From: Solirubrobacteraceae bacterium
Lineage (GTDB): Bacteria > Actinomycetota > Thermoleophilia > Solirubrobacterales > Solirubrobacteraceae
Length of the DNA: 56,642 nt
Assembly: GCA_016462625.1 (NCBI GenBank)
Contig: JAEMSV010000013.1
Location: 1 to 56,642, forward strand
Direction: 5' to 3'
The position numbers and the translations under genes were made by a program. The notes beneath the pieces were generated by a model. That model was not told where the DNA came from. It did no database searches and saw nothing but the letters and a program-made list of their open reading frames with translations. Positions within the stretch are counted from its first letter, which is position 1, and the number at the start of each line of letters is the position of its first letter. This document shows, one piece after another, positions 15,914-24,689 of the stretch.

Positions 15914-18141
15914 GCGCGCACGTCGCTGAGCCGCCCCGGGCGCCCGATCAGGTAGCCCTGTGCGCGATCGCAGCAGAGACCGCGCAGGATCTCGAGGTGG
16001 CCCTGGTGCTCGACGCCCTCGGCCGTCACCGGGCGTCCCATGCCGTGCGCCATGCCGATGACGGCCTCCACGATCGCGGCGTCGCCCGAGTCGGCGCCGA
16101 GGCCCGCGACGAACATGCGGTCGATCTTCAGCGCGTGGACCGGATGCTCCTTCAGCGTCGCCAGCGAGGAGTAGCCGGTGCCGAAGTCGTCGAGGACGAG
16201 CTCCACCCCGAGCTGCTCCAGGGCCGCGAGGGTCGCCGTGGTCGTCGCGTCCGCACGCAGCAGTGCGGTCTCGGTGATCTCCAGCGCGAGGCGGTCACGC
16301 GCCACGTCGGTCGCCCGCAGGATCGACGCCACCACGTCGGGCAGCCCGGGGTCCATGAGCTGCCGTGCGGAGACGTTGACGTTCAGGCGCAGGTTCGGGC
16401 GGGACGCGATCTGGCGGCACGCCTGACGCAGCACCCACTCGCCGATGCCGCCGATCACGCCGATCTCCTCGGCCACGGGCACGAACTCACCCGGCGAGAC
16501 GGGACCGAGGCGACGGCTGTCCCAGCGCAGGAGCGCCTCGACGCCCTCGGTTTCGCCGGTGCGCAGATCGACGATCGGCTGGAAGAGGACGTCCAGCTCG
16601 TGCTGGTCCAGCGCCGACCGCAGCTCGCGCTCGAGGACGAGCCGCCGGGTGCTCGGCGCGTTGCCGGCCCGCACGTAGGACCGGTACCCGCGGCCGCCCG
16701 CGCGCTTGACCTCATACATCGCGATGTCGGCGCGGCGCAGCGCCTCGGCCACGGTGACGGCCGCCGGATCGATCGTGACGCTGCCGATGCTCGCCGACAC
16801 CGTCACGGTCTCGCCGCTGGACAGGACGACCGGGTGCTCGATCTCGCGCAGCAGGCGACGCGCGGTCTGCTCGGTGCGCTCGCAGTCGAGTGACCGCTGC
16901 GGCACCACGACGAACTCGTCTCCGCCGAAGCGCGCGACGACATCACCCGCGCGCATCGCGCCGCCCAGCCGCTCGGCGACGTGCGTGAGCACCTCGTCGC
17001 CCGCCTCGTGGCCCAGGCCGTCGTTGACGAGCTTCAGGCGGTCGAGATCGACGAACAGGACGGTGACGCCGCGGCTCGCCCGGCGCGCGGCGTCGAGGAC
17101 GATGCCCATCTCCTGGGTCAGCCCGTTGCGGTTGCAGAGCCCGGTGAGCGGATCGTGCGTCGCCTCGTGCGCGAGCCGCTCCTGCGCCCGCCGCCGCTCG
17201 AGGGCGATGCCCGCGAGGCGCGCCCCGTCGCGGGCGGCGCCGCGGACGTACTCGCGGACCTCTCCGGGGCCGCCGCCGAACACCGCGACGGTTCCGAGCA
17301 CCGCGCCGCCCCGGTCGAGCACGGGAGCCGACCAGCAGTCGTGCGTGCCGCGTCCGGCGACCACGCCCTCGGCGGTGACTCCGTACCCCAGCGGAAGCTC
17401 CTCACCGGCGACGACCCGGAACACCCCGCCCTCGCACACCAGGACCGAGCCGCGCACCGTGGGGTCGACGCCCGTCAGGCCTTCGACGACCGCCGCGAGG
17501 ACCTCGGCCATCGGACCGTCTGCGGCGATCAGCTCGTGCGCGCGATTGCGCGCGGCCACGACGCTGCGCGCCCGGTCGAGCGAGTTCTCTTGAACCTGCA
17601 GCCGCAGCTCGGCGGAGACCGCCTGCGCGACGTCGTCGAGCAGCAGCAGGTCGTCAGAGCTCCACGTGCGGGCAACGGGGTCGATCGCGCAGACCGCGCC
17701 GAGGACCTGGCCGTAGACCCGCAGCGGCGCCCCGGCGTACGCCGCGATCCCCAGCTCGGACACGGCCGGGTTGGACGCGAGGACCGGATGCGAGGCGACG
17801 TCGTCGACGATCAGCGGCGCGTCGCCGCTGACGACGTACTGGCAGAAGGAGTGCGTCAGCGCCGTGCCCTCGATCCCGCATCCGACGCGGCTGACGAAGT
17901 GCTGGCGCTCGTCGTCGACGAGCACGGCGAGGCAGACCGCGGTCCGGAGGGTCCGCGAGGCGAGCTGGGTCCAGCGGTCCAGCACGCCTGCGGTGCCGGT
18001 TCCCTCCTCCCGGAGCACCCGCAGCAGGGCGAGTCGCTCTCCGTCGCCGAGCGCGGATCGCACGACGTCGGGGTCGAAGCGATCGGGCTGGCGGGCAACG
18101 ACGGGCGGCTGCGGCATGCCATCTGTCATCGACTGATACAC
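15910..18141 (-). CDS. GAF-GAF-GGDEF-EAL bifunctional c-di-GMP protein
   Basis: The 743-residue soluble protein has two GAF-like sensor domains (about residues 40-190 and 200-325), a GGDEF domain with GGDEF near residue 405, and an EAL domain from about 490. The EAL signature is intact: EALLRW at 535, DDFGTGYSSL, AEGVE and the closing QGYLIGRP. The first GAF carries several Cys (CLAV, CGIEG, CQYV, CAID), which might sense redox or a ligand. It can in principle both make and degrade c-di-GMP. The start is GTG at 18139-18141 with GGAG just upstream; ATG at 18127-18129 is an alternative. A palindrome at 18153-18170 precedes it. It is convergent with the duplicated GGDEF gene. Confidence 0.93.
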   Translation of the reverse strand: MYQSMTDGMPQPPVVARQPDRFDPDVVRSALGDGERLALLRVLREEGTGTAGVLDRWTQLASRTLRTAVCLAVLVDDERQHFVSRVGCGIEGTALTHSFCQYVVSGDAPLIVDDVASHPVLASNPAVSELGIAAYAGAPLRVYGQVLGAVCAIDPVARTWSSDDLLLLDDVAQAVSAELRLQVQENSLDRARSVVAARNRAHELIAADGPMAEVLAAVVEGLTGVDPTVRGSVLVCEGGVFRVVAGEELPLGYGVTAEGVVAGRGTHDCWSAPVLDRGGAVLGTVAVFGGGPGEVREYVRGAARDGARLAGIALERRRAQERLAHEATHDPLTGLCNRNGLTQEMGIVLDAARRASRGVTVLFVDLDRLKLVNDGLGHEAGDEVLTHVAERLGGAMRAGDVVARFGGDEFVVVPQRSLDCERTEQTARRLLREIEHPVVLSSGETVTVSASIGSVTIDPAAVTVAEALRRADIAMYEVKRAGGRGYRSYVRAGNAPSTRRLVLERELRSALDQHELDVLFQPIVDLRTGETEGVEALLRWDSRRLGPVSPGEFVPVAEEIGVIGGIGEWVLRQACRQIASRPNLRLNVNVSARQLMDPGLPDVVASILRATDVARDRLALEITETALLRADATTTATLAALEQLGVELVLDDFGTGYSSLATLKEHPVHALKIDRMFVAGLGADSGDAAIVEAVIGMAHGMGRPVTAEGVEHQGHLEILRGLCCDRAQGYLIGRPGRLSDVRA

Positions 18142-18152
18142 GCTGCTCCAAT

Positions 18153-18170
18153 ATCACCTGCTCGGGTGAT
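18153..18170. promoter_or_regulatory. Palindrome upstream of the GAF-GGDEF-EAL gene
   Basis: ATCACC (18153-18158) and GGTGAT (18165-18170) are a perfect 6-bp inverted repeat with a 6-bp centre, 12 bp before the GTG start. It is placed to act as an operator for the c-di-GMP gene, or for the divergent dioxygenase 105 bp away. The cognate regulator is unknown. Confidence 0.4.
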
Positions 18171-18274
18171 TCCCACTTCCGGGGAGGTCGATCGCCGACG
18201 TGCCAGCTCCCGCCCCGCGGCCCTCCCAGCCGGCCCCCAGGTGGCACTCAGGGTGCGACCGTACGGTGCAGCCC

Positions 18275-18970
18275 ATGAGCTCCGACACCCCAGACCCGCG
18301 GTTCGCGCTCCTGCGCCGGCGCGAAGCCCTCGCCGCCCTCGGCGCGGCGGGCCTCGGCGCGGCGTTCGGGGCCCGTGGCCTGCTCCGCCCCGACGCCGCG
18401 ACGAGTGCCGACTGCGTGCTCCAGCGCGAGGTCACCGAGGGCCCGTACTACCTCGACCTCGACCTCCTGCGGCGCGACATCCGCGAGGGCCGGCCCGGCA
18501 TCCCGCTGGCGCTCCTGTTCACCGTGGTCGACGCCTCCAGCTGCGCCATCATCCGCGGCGCAACCGTCGAGATCTGGCACGCGGACGCCGGCGGGATCTA
18601 CTCCGGGGTCTCCGGAGACAGCGGGAAGTACCTCCGCGGGGGCCAGAAGACCGACGGCCGCGGCCGGGCCCGCTTCACGACGATCTACCCCGGCTGGTAC
18701 CAAGGCCGGACCCCGCACATCCACATGAAGGTCTTCGTCGGCGGGGACGAGGTCCACACCGGACAGGTGTTCTTCCGTGAGACCGTGACGCGCAGCGTCT
18801 ACCGCCGCGGGGTCTACGCCGCCCGCGGGCAGGCCGACACGAGCAACGCGGCCGACAGCATCTACCGCGAGGCCGGGTCCCGCGCGCTGCTCGCGCTGCG
18901 GCGGCGCAACGCCAAGAGCCTGTCGTCGGGGCTCACCGGCTCGCTGACCATCGGCATCAACCCGTCCTGA
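18275..18970 (+). CDS. Tat-exported intradiol ring-cleavage dioxygenase-like protein
   Basis: The 231-residue protein has a twin-arginine leader (LLRRREALAALGAAGLGAAF, residues ~10-29) and an intradiol dioxygenase core. Family landmarks are EGPYYLD after the leader, VEIWHADAGGIYSG, and YPGWYQGRTPHIHMKV, which holds the Tyr and two His ligands expected for non-heme Fe(III). Such enzymes split catechol-type rings between the hydroxyls. Exported versions of this family are common in actinobacteria and their substrates are mostly unknown. The start is supported by TACGGT at 18262-18267, 7 nt before the ATG. It is followed 30 bp later by an acyl-CoA dehydrogenase gene on the same strand, which has its own -10-like element. 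Confidence 0.85.
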   Translation: MSSDTPDPRFALLRRREALAALGAAGLGAAFGARGLLRPDAATSADCVLQREVTEGPYYLDLDLLRRDIREGRPGIPLALLFTVVDASSCAIIRGATVEIWHADAGGIYSGVSGDSGKYLRGGQKTDGRGRARFTTIYPGWYQGRTPHIHMKVFVGGDEVHTGQVFFRETVTRSVYRRGVYAARGQADTSNAADSIYREAGSRALLALRRRNAKSLSSGLTGSLTIGINPS

Positions 18971-19000
18971 GTTCGGACGGCTCATCTAGGGTTCGGGTGG

Positions 19001-20161
19001 ATGCCGACACAGCCCGCCCCGCACCCTCCGTTCACGGCTGAGCACGCGCAGTTCCGCGCCCAGGCCCGCGAGTTCATCGCCTCGGAGCTGACGCCGCATG
19101 CGGACGAGTGGGAGGCCGCGGAGTACTTCCCCGACGAGCTCTTTCCGAAGGTCGGCGACGCCGGCTACTTCGGGCTGAAGTTCGAGGAGCGCTGGGGTGG
19201 CTCGGCCGAGACCTTCCAGGCGGGAACCCTCCGCGCCGCGATCTGGGCGCTCGAGCTCGCACGCTGCGGCTCAGGCGGCGTCGCGGCCGGCATCGGCGCG
19301 CACAGCGAGATCGCCGCCCCGCCGATCTGGAAGTTCGGAACCGACGAACAGCGCGAGCGCTGGCTCGTCCCCGCCATCAAGGGTGAGAACCGCTGCGCGC
19401 TGGGCATCACCGAGCCGGGCGCGGGTTCGGACGTCGCGGGCATGCGCACCCGCGCGGAGAAGGTCGACGGCGGCTACGTCGTCAACGGCGAGAAGACGTT
19501 CATCACCAACGGCGTGCGCTTCGACCTCATGGTGACCGCGCTGCGGACCGGCCCCGGCGACCGCCACGCGGGTATCTCGTTCCTCGTCATCGAGAAGACC
19601 GACGGCGTCACGACCTCGGCGCTGCACAAGCTCGGCTGGCAGGCGTCCGACACCGGGACCGTCGCACTCAGCGACGTCTTCGTCCCGGCCGAGAACCTGC
19701 TCGGCGCCGAGGACCAGGGCTTCGCGCTGATCATGGCCAACTTCCAGTGGGAGCGGCTGCAGATGTCGCTCGGCGCCGTGGGCGGGATGGAGCACCTGAT
19801 CGAGATCACGGCGGAGTACGCGGCGCAGCGCAACGCGTTCGGCAAGCCGCTGCTCGGCCACCAGTCGATCCGCCACAAGCTCGCCGAGCTCGACACCACC
19901 CTGAACACCGCCCGCGCCCTGACCTTCAACGCGCTCGGCAACTTCGCCGCCGGCCACGATGTCCTGCAGCAGGTGACGATGAGCAAGCTCGTGACCCAGC
20001 GCGCCGCCGTCGACGTCGCCGACGCCTGCCTCCAGATCCACGGAGGCCTCGGCACCCTCGAGGAATCCGGCCTCCCCAGAGCCCTCCGCGACGCCCGCCT
20101 CGGCCCCATCGGCGGAGGCACGGACGAGATCATGAGAGAGCTGGTCGGACGAACCCTCTAA
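19001..20161 (+). CDS. Acyl-CoA dehydrogenase (second copy)
   Basis: The 386-residue protein is a complete acyl-CoA dehydrogenase. It has the signature LGITEPGAGSDVAGMRTRAE near residues 132-151, GEKTFITNG, and a C-terminal LQIHGGLGTLEESGL with GGGTDEIMRELVG at the end. It resembles the copy at 575 in fold and length but differs throughout, for example GAVGGMEHLIEI in place of GSVSGAELCFEQ, so it probably serves another acyl-CoA. The start is set by TAGGGT at 18987-18992, 8 nt before the ATG, with no Shine-Dalgarno sequence. The region after the stop contains a strong hairpin at 20279-20320. Confidence 0.95.
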   Translation: MPTQPAPHPPFTAEHAQFRAQAREFIASELTPHADEWEAAEYFPDELFPKVGDAGYFGLKFEERWGGSAETFQAGTLRAAIWALELARCGSGGVAAGIGAHSEIAAPPIWKFGTDEQRERWLVPAIKGENRCALGITEPGAGSDVAGMRTRAEKVDGGYVVNGEKTFITNGVRFDLMVTALRTGPGDRHAGISFLVIEKTDGVTTSALHKLGWQASDTGTVALSDVFVPAENLLGAEDQGFALIMANFQWERLQMSLGAVGGMEHLIEITAEYAAQRNAFGKPLLGHQSIRHKLAELDTTLNTARALTFNALGNFAAGHDVLQQVTMSKLVTQRAAVDVADACLQIHGGLGTLEESGLPRALRDARLGPIGGGTDEIMRELVGRTL

Positions 20162-20522
20162 CCCTAGGTCCACACCGGGGACCCAACGCCCACGCCCCTC
20201 CCGCGAGAGTCGGAAGCGGAGAGGAGGGGGCCCGACCCTCCCAAACCACAGCGCACCGAACAAAAGCACAGAGAGCAGACCGGCCGGCGACCTCCGTGGG
20301 AGAGGCGGCCGCCGGCCGGTGTCCTCCCTCCCCAGGCGAGGAGATCTGGCATCCGTGCGACCGTCTGATCAGCGCCCGTCCCAGGCAAGACCAGAATCCG
20401 GTGCGAAGCGTAGCCGCTCCGGGACACGGCGTCCAGCCTGCACGGTTCGGGTTGCCGAACTACGATCCGTGCGCTTCCGAGCTTCGACCCGAATCTCGAC
20501 CAAGTCCCCCAAGGAGACGCAC
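20162..20522. other. Intergenic region with hairpin and SDR leader
   Basis: No gene is visible in this 361-bp stretch. It holds a strong GC-rich hairpin (20279-20320), an A-rich segment before it (20258-20280), a possible -10 TACGAT at 20461-20466 with CTGCAC 17 bp upstream, and AAGGAG at 20511-20516 as the SDR ribosome-binding site. Confidence 0.5.
20279..20320 (+). terminator. Strong GC-rich hairpin after acyl-CoA dehydrogenase
   Basis: ACCGGCCGGCG (20279-20289) and CGCCGGCCGGT (20310-20320) pair perfectly over 11 bp around a 20-nt loop. There is no U-tract (the following bases are CT-rich), so it may be a Rho-aided terminator or RNA-stabilising stem rather than a classic intrinsic terminator. 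Confidence 0.5.
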
Positions 20523-21350
20523 ATGGGAGTTCTCGACGACAAGGTGGCGATCGTCACCGGTTCCGCCCGCGGCATCGGCCGCGCGACCGCTGAGCTGCTG
20601 AGCTCGCAGGGCGCGAAGGTCCTGATCAACGACCTCGACGCCGACGTCGCGCAGCAGACCGCCTCTGAGATCGCGGGCGAGACCGTCGTCTACGGCGGCG
20701 ACCTGACCAAGACCGGCGCCGCCGACGAGCTCGTGAAGACCGCCGTCGACGCGTGGGGCAAGGTCGACATCCTCGTCAACAACGCCGGCTACACGCTCGA
20801 CGCGCCGGTGCACAAGCTCGACGACGAGAAGTTCCGCAAGATGCTGGAGATCCACAACGTGGTGCCGTTCCAGACGATCCGCGCGGTGGCGCCGTACTTC
20901 CGCGAGCCGGCCAAGGCCGAGAAGGAGCGCGGTGAGGAGGTCTTCCGCAAGATCGTCAACGTCTCGTCGACCTCGGGGCTCTTCGGCAACGCGGGCCAGG
21001 CGAACTACGCGTCGGGCAAGGCGGGCGTCGTCGGCCTGACCAAGACGGTCGCCAAGGAGTGGGGCCAGTTCAAGGTCAACGTCAACGCCGTGGCCTTCGG
21101 CTTCATCGAGACGCGCCTGACCGCCGCCAAGGTCGAGGGCAACACGGCGACCATCGACGGCGAGGAGATCCAGCTCGGTATCCCGGAGCAGCTCCGCGCG
21201 ATGTCGGCGATGCTCATCCCGATGGGTCGCGGCGGCACCCCGGAGGAGGCGGCCGGCGGCATCTTCCTGCTGTGCTCGCCCTGGGCGAACTACATCACGG
21301 GTCAGACCCTGAACATCACGGGTGGTCTTTTCTCGGGGATGGTGTCCTAG
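20523..21350 (+). CDS. SDR family 3-oxoacyl reductase (FabG-like)
   Basis: The 275-residue short-chain dehydrogenase has the cofactor motif GSARGIG at residues ~13-19, NNAG near 90, and a catalytic Ser (NVSSTSG, ~147), Tyr and Lys (NYASGK, ~160-165). Asp in NDLDAD after the second strand favours NAD(H). It resembles 3-oxoacyl-ACP/CoA reductases, consistent with the lipid genes around it. The start ATG at 20523 has AAGGAG at 20511-20516, one of the few clear Shine-Dalgarno sequences here; the longer upstream reading is not coding. The stop codon TAG overlaps the GTG of the next gene by one base, so the acetyltransferase is translationally coupled. Confidence 0.92.
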   Translation: MGVLDDKVAIVTGSARGIGRATAELLSSQGAKVLINDLDADVAQQTASEIAGETVVYGGDLTKTGAADELVKTAVDAWGKVDILVNNAGYTLDAPVHKLDDEKFRKMLEIHNVVPFQTIRAVAPYFREPAKAEKERGEEVFRKIVNVSSTSGLFGNAGQANYASGKAGVVGLTKTVAKEWGQFKVNVNAVAFGFIETRLTAAKVEGNTATIDGEEIQLGIPEQLRAMSAMLIPMGRGGTPEEAAGGIFLLCSPWANYITGQTLNITGGLFSGMVS

Positions 21351-21874
21351 TGACGTCGCCCGAAGGTCCGAACTTGAGAGGACCGGAGGGCGAAACTCGA
21401 TACTCCATCGCAGTGGTCGGCGAGGGGGACCTCGCCGACCTCCTGCCCCTCATGCGGGGGTACTGCACGTTCTACGAGACCGCGCCGACCGACGAGGCGC
21501 TGCACGGCCTCATGCGCGCGTGTCTCGCGGACCCGGCGACGACCGGGGAGCAGCTGATCGCGCGCGACGCCGACGGTGAGCCCGCCGGATTCGCGACGAT
21601 CTACTGGATGTGGTCGAGCACCCAGGCCATACCCATCGCGCTGATGAACGACCTGTTCGTCGCACCGCACGCGCGGTCCGGAGGGATCGGCCGCGCCCTC
21701 ATCGACGCGTGCGCCGCCCGGGCGCAGGCGCGCGGCGTCACCGTCCTGGAATGGCAGACCGCGCCGGACAACCACCGCGCCCAGCGCGTCTACGACGCCA
21801 CGCCGGCAGAGCAGTCGACGTGGCTGACCTACGACTGGGCGCTGCCCAGCTCGACGACGTTGCCCGACCAGTAG
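21350..21874 (+). CDS. GNAT family N-acetyltransferase
   Basis: The 174-residue protein starts at a GTG whose G is the last base of the SDR stop codon. It has the GNAT fold order: an N-terminal beta-alpha unit (GDLADLLPLMRGYCTFYE), the central strand GEPAGFATIYWMWS, and the acetyl-CoA-binding motif A as LFVAPHARSGGIGRALIDAC (R/Q-x-x-G-x-G/A form), then WQTAPDNHRAQRVYD. The acceptor substrate is unknown. The one-base stop/start overlap ties its expression to the SDR. Its last 46 bp overlap the opposite SDR-remnant gene, the largest tail-to-tail overlap in the window. Confidence 0.88.
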   Translation: MTSPEGPNLRGPEGETRYSIAVVGEGDLADLLPLMRGYCTFYETAPTDEALHGLMRACLADPATTGEQLIARDADGEPAGFATIYWMWSSTQAIPIALMNDLFVAPHARSGGIGRALIDACAARAQARGVTVLEWQTAPDNHRAQRVYDATPAEQSTWLTYDWALPSSTTLPDQ

Positions 21875-22317
21875 TCGGCCGCCGTCGAGGCGAGGAAGGC
21901 GAGCGTCGTGGCGATCTCCTCGTCGGTCGTCGCGACGCCGGGCAGAATCGTCGTGATGCGGATCCCGTAGCGCGACCACTCGATGGAGAGGGTGCGCGCG
22001 AGGTTCTCGAGCGCCCCGCGGAGCGTCCGCGGATGGCCCGGGATGCCCGGCCGCGGAGCGACCAGCAACAGCGCGCCGGCCCGACCTGGTCCGATCCAGT
22101 GCTCGTTCGCCGCCGCGCGGATCGACTCCCAGGCGTCGTCGAGGGTCTCCTCGACCTCGAGGCCTTCGATCGGCCGGCCGTCGACGACCAGCACGTCCCG
22201 CGGCTCGCCGATCTCTGCGCCGAGGGACGCGAGCGGCGCAGCCCAGGGCTCGGGGGCCGAGACGGCCCGCCCGGTCAGCAGGGTCGGACGCAGGACGGAG
22301 GCGAGCAGCGCGGTCAC
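21829..22317 (-). CDS. Truncated SDR-like protein lacking the cofactor motif
   Basis: The 162-residue product looks like the C-terminal two thirds of a short-chain dehydrogenase. It has DDAWESIRAAANEHWI, then PGHPRTLRGALENLARTLSIEWSRYGIRITTILPGVATTDEEIA and a closing WSGNVVELGSAQS, which match the SDR Tyr/Lys helix, the PG strand and the C-terminal GG segment in position. The N-terminal Gly-rich NAD(P) motif is absent, and the active-site Tyr-x3-Lys is not recognisable (ALENLARTLSIEW occupies its place). The start GTG at 22315-22317 follows TACGGT (minus strand, 22325-22330) by 7 nt, so it still looks expressed. It may be a degenerate SDR or a non-catalytic partner. Confidence 0.6.
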   Translation of the reverse strand: MTALLASVLRPTLLTGRAVSAPEPWAAPLASLGAEIGEPRDVLVVDGRPIEGLEVEETLDDAWESIRAAANEHWIGPGRAGALLLVAPRPGIPGHPRTLRGALENLARTLSIEWSRYGIRITTILPGVATTDEEIATTLAFLASTAADYWSGNVVELGSAQS

Positions 22318-22399
22318 GCCGCGCACCGTAGACGACGGCGAGGAAGAATCACCCCGTTCCTGCGTAACTATGTGGACTGTTCCCGTGTTGTCATCCCCG

Positions 22400-24685
22400 A
22401 TGCCCCGCCTCCGCCTGCTGACCGCCGCCGCGCTGACCGCAGCCGTCGCGCTCCCCGCCGCCGACGCGCACGCGCGCGCCATCCTCATCGCCTCGGGCGA
22501 CAAGGCCGCGACCGTCACCGACACCGCGACGAACAAGGTCCTCGGCCGGATCGCCGTCGGCGGCAAGACCGTCGACGCGGAGATCGCGCCCGACGGCAGC
22601 CGCGGCTACGTCGCGACGGGTTCACGCGTCGTGGTCGTCGACGTCCCGAACCGCACGGCGACCGCCACGTACACCGCAGGCGGCGCGATTCGCAGCCTCG
22701 CGCTGACGCCCGACGGCACGCGGCTGCTCGTCGCGCGGCGCGGCGCGATCGAGGTCGTCGAGCCGACCGCCCTGGTGCGTGTCGCGAGCATCTCCCTCGG
22801 CGGCGCCACGCCGTCCGCGGTCGCCATCGCGCCCGGTGGCCAGCGTGCCGCGGTCGCGCTGAAGGACAAGCTCGGCATCGTCGACCTCGTCGGCAACCGC
22901 CTGAGCAAGCGCGCGAAGAGCGGCACGCTCAATGACGTCGCCTTCTCCCCCGCGGGCGCGCTGTGGGCGACGTCGCCGAAGGGCGAGCTGCGCAGCTACG
23001 ACCGCGTCACCGGCGCGCTGAAGGCGCGCATCAAGCTGAAGAAGGGCGTCGGCGCAGGCCTCGCGATCTCCCCGAGCGGCACCCGCGCGCTCGTCGGCGC
23101 GCTGAAGGACAGCCAGGCGACCGCCGTCGTCGACCTGCCCGGGCGCAGGCTCATCACGCGCACGAAGACCGGCAAGGGCCCGGGCTACCCCGTGTTCTCC
23201 CCGGACACGCTGCGCGCCTACGTCGCCGACAGCCGCGGCGGGTCCGTCTCGGTGCTGGCGACCCGCTCCTGGAAGCGCCTGGGCATGCAGACGCTGCCCC
23301 GCAGCGCGCGGCCCGTCGCGCTCGTCGTACAGCCCGGCCTCGCGCTCAAGCGCGGCGGCGAGGGTCCCGACACGCTGATCGGCTCGCGCCTGAATGATCG
23401 GCTCGAGGGGCTCGGCGGCGACGACATCCTGCGCGGCTTCCGCGGCAACGACCAGCTCGACGGCGGCACGGGCAACGACACCCTCGAGGGCGGCGGTGGC
23501 AACGACGCAGCCGTCGGCGGAGAAGGCGACGACCGGATCTCCACCCACGCCGGCAACGACACGATCTCCGGCGGTCCGGGCAACGAGGCCGCGTTCGCCG
23601 GCACGGGTGACGACGAGGTCAACGGCGACGACGGCAACGACTACCTCGACGGCGGAGACGGCGACGACGAGATCTTCGGCGGGCTGGGTGACGACAAGAT
23701 CAACGAGAGTGGCCTCGGCAACGACCCGATGCTCGACGGCGGCCCCGGCAACGACTACATCAACGGCAATCGCGGCACGGACAACATCGTCGGCGGAGAG
23801 GGCAACGACACGCTGCTCGGCGGCCCGGGCGGCGAGATCATCGACGCCGGCCCCGGCACGGACACCGTCGACGGCGGCACCGCGGGCGACAACATCTACG
23901 GCCGCGACGGCGATGACGCGCTGCGCGGCGACGCCGGCAAGGACACGATGTACGGCGCCGACGGCAACGACACGATGGACGGCGGCTCGGGCGATGACCT
24001 GGTCTCCGGCGGCAACGGCGGCGACGAGCTGACCGGCGGCCCCGGCGAGGACACGGTCAACGGCGGCAACGGCGTCGACTCGATCCGCGTCGCGGACGGC
24101 GACCAGGACACCGTCGACTGCGGCACCGGCAAGGACACCGTGTACGTCGAAGCCGACGCGCCCACCCGCGACGTGCTCAAGCGCTGCGAGACGATCGTGC
24201 AGATCCCCGCTGAGCCCTCCACCGACGCGCCGCCCGCTTCCAACAACATCATCGGCACGGCGATCGCCGACGTGCTCAACGGCACGGCCGGCCCAGACAC
24301 CCTGCTCGGCGGCGACGGCGACGACCAGCTCTTCGGCAACGAGGGCGACGACTACGTCGACGGCGAGAACGGCAACGACACCGTCCGCGGCGGCCCGGGC
24401 AACGACAAGGTCTACGGCCGCTTCGGCGACGACGTCGTGCTCGGCAACGAGGGCGACGACCACATCAACGGCGACCGTGGCGCAGACACGCTGAACGGCG
24501 GCCCGGGCAACGACACGATCTTCGGCGGCTTCGACGACGACGTCATCGCCGGCGAGGACGGCGACGACCGCATCCAGGTCGTCGGCCTGGGCGTCGACCG
24601 CGTCGACTGCGGCGAGGGCAACGACACCGTGTTCGCCGGCCCCGAGGACATCGTCGCGCCGAACTGCGAGAGCGTCCGGATCTAG
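22400..24685 (+). CDS. Secreted beta-propeller protein with RTX-type Ca-binding repeats
   Basis: The 761-residue product has a signal peptide (MPRLRLLTAAALTAAVALPA, then DAHA). An N-terminal region (about residues 25-315) has repeated DGSRGYVAT/DGTRLLVAR-like blades typical of YVTN/YncE beta-propellers. From about residue 320 to the end it carries long runs of nonapeptides of the GGxGxDxLxG type (GGTGNDTLEGG, GGDGDDEIFGG, GGPGNDTIFGG), the hemolysin-type calcium-binding repeats that fold into beta-rolls. The runs are interrupted twice by DTVDCGTGKDTV/RVDCGEGNDTV followed by a lone Cys, a repeated module. An exported Ca-stabilised surface protein is likely. There is no toxin domain. ATG at 22370 or GTG at 22385 are possible longer starts. 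Confidence 0.9.
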   Translation: MPRLRLLTAAALTAAVALPAADAHARAILIASGDKAATVTDTATNKVLGRIAVGGKTVDAEIAPDGSRGYVATGSRVVVVDVPNRTATATYTAGGAIRSLALTPDGTRLLVARRGAIEVVEPTALVRVASISLGGATPSAVAIAPGGQRAAVALKDKLGIVDLVGNRLSKRAKSGTLNDVAFSPAGALWATSPKGELRSYDRVTGALKARIKLKKGVGAGLAISPSGTRALVGALKDSQATAVVDLPGRRLITRTKTGKGPGYPVFSPDTLRAYVADSRGGSVSVLATRSWKRLGMQTLPRSARPVALVVQPGLALKRGGEGPDTLIGSRLNDRLEGLGGDDILRGFRGNDQLDGGTGNDTLEGGGGNDAAVGGEGDDRISTHAGNDTISGGPGNEAAFAGTGDDEVNGDDGNDYLDGGDGDDEIFGGLGDDKINESGLGNDPMLDGGPGNDYINGNRGTDNIVGGEGNDTLLGGPGGEIIDAGPGTDTVDGGTAGDNIYGRDGDDALRGDAGKDTMYGADGNDTMDGGSGDDLVSGGNGGDELTGGPGEDTVNGGNGVDSIRVADGDQDTVDCGTGKDTVYVEADAPTRDVLKRCETIVQIPAEPSTDAPPASNNIIGTAIADVLNGTAGPDTLLGGDGDDQLFGNEGDDYVDGENGNDTVRGGPGNDKVYGRFGDDVVLGNEGDDHINGDRGADTLNGGPGNDTIFGGFDDDVIAGEDGDDRIQVVGLGVDRVDCGEGNDTVFAGPEDIVAPNCESVRI

Positions 24686-24689
24686 CGCC

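Noticed and set aside
22622..24463. Long minus-strand open frame opposite the RTX-like gene (613 codons)
   Set aside because: It is the Val/Ala-rich mirror of the Gly-Asp repeats on the + strand; no start signal and no recognisable domain. Similar shadows occur opposite bioB, the MMPL gene and the sigma fusion.
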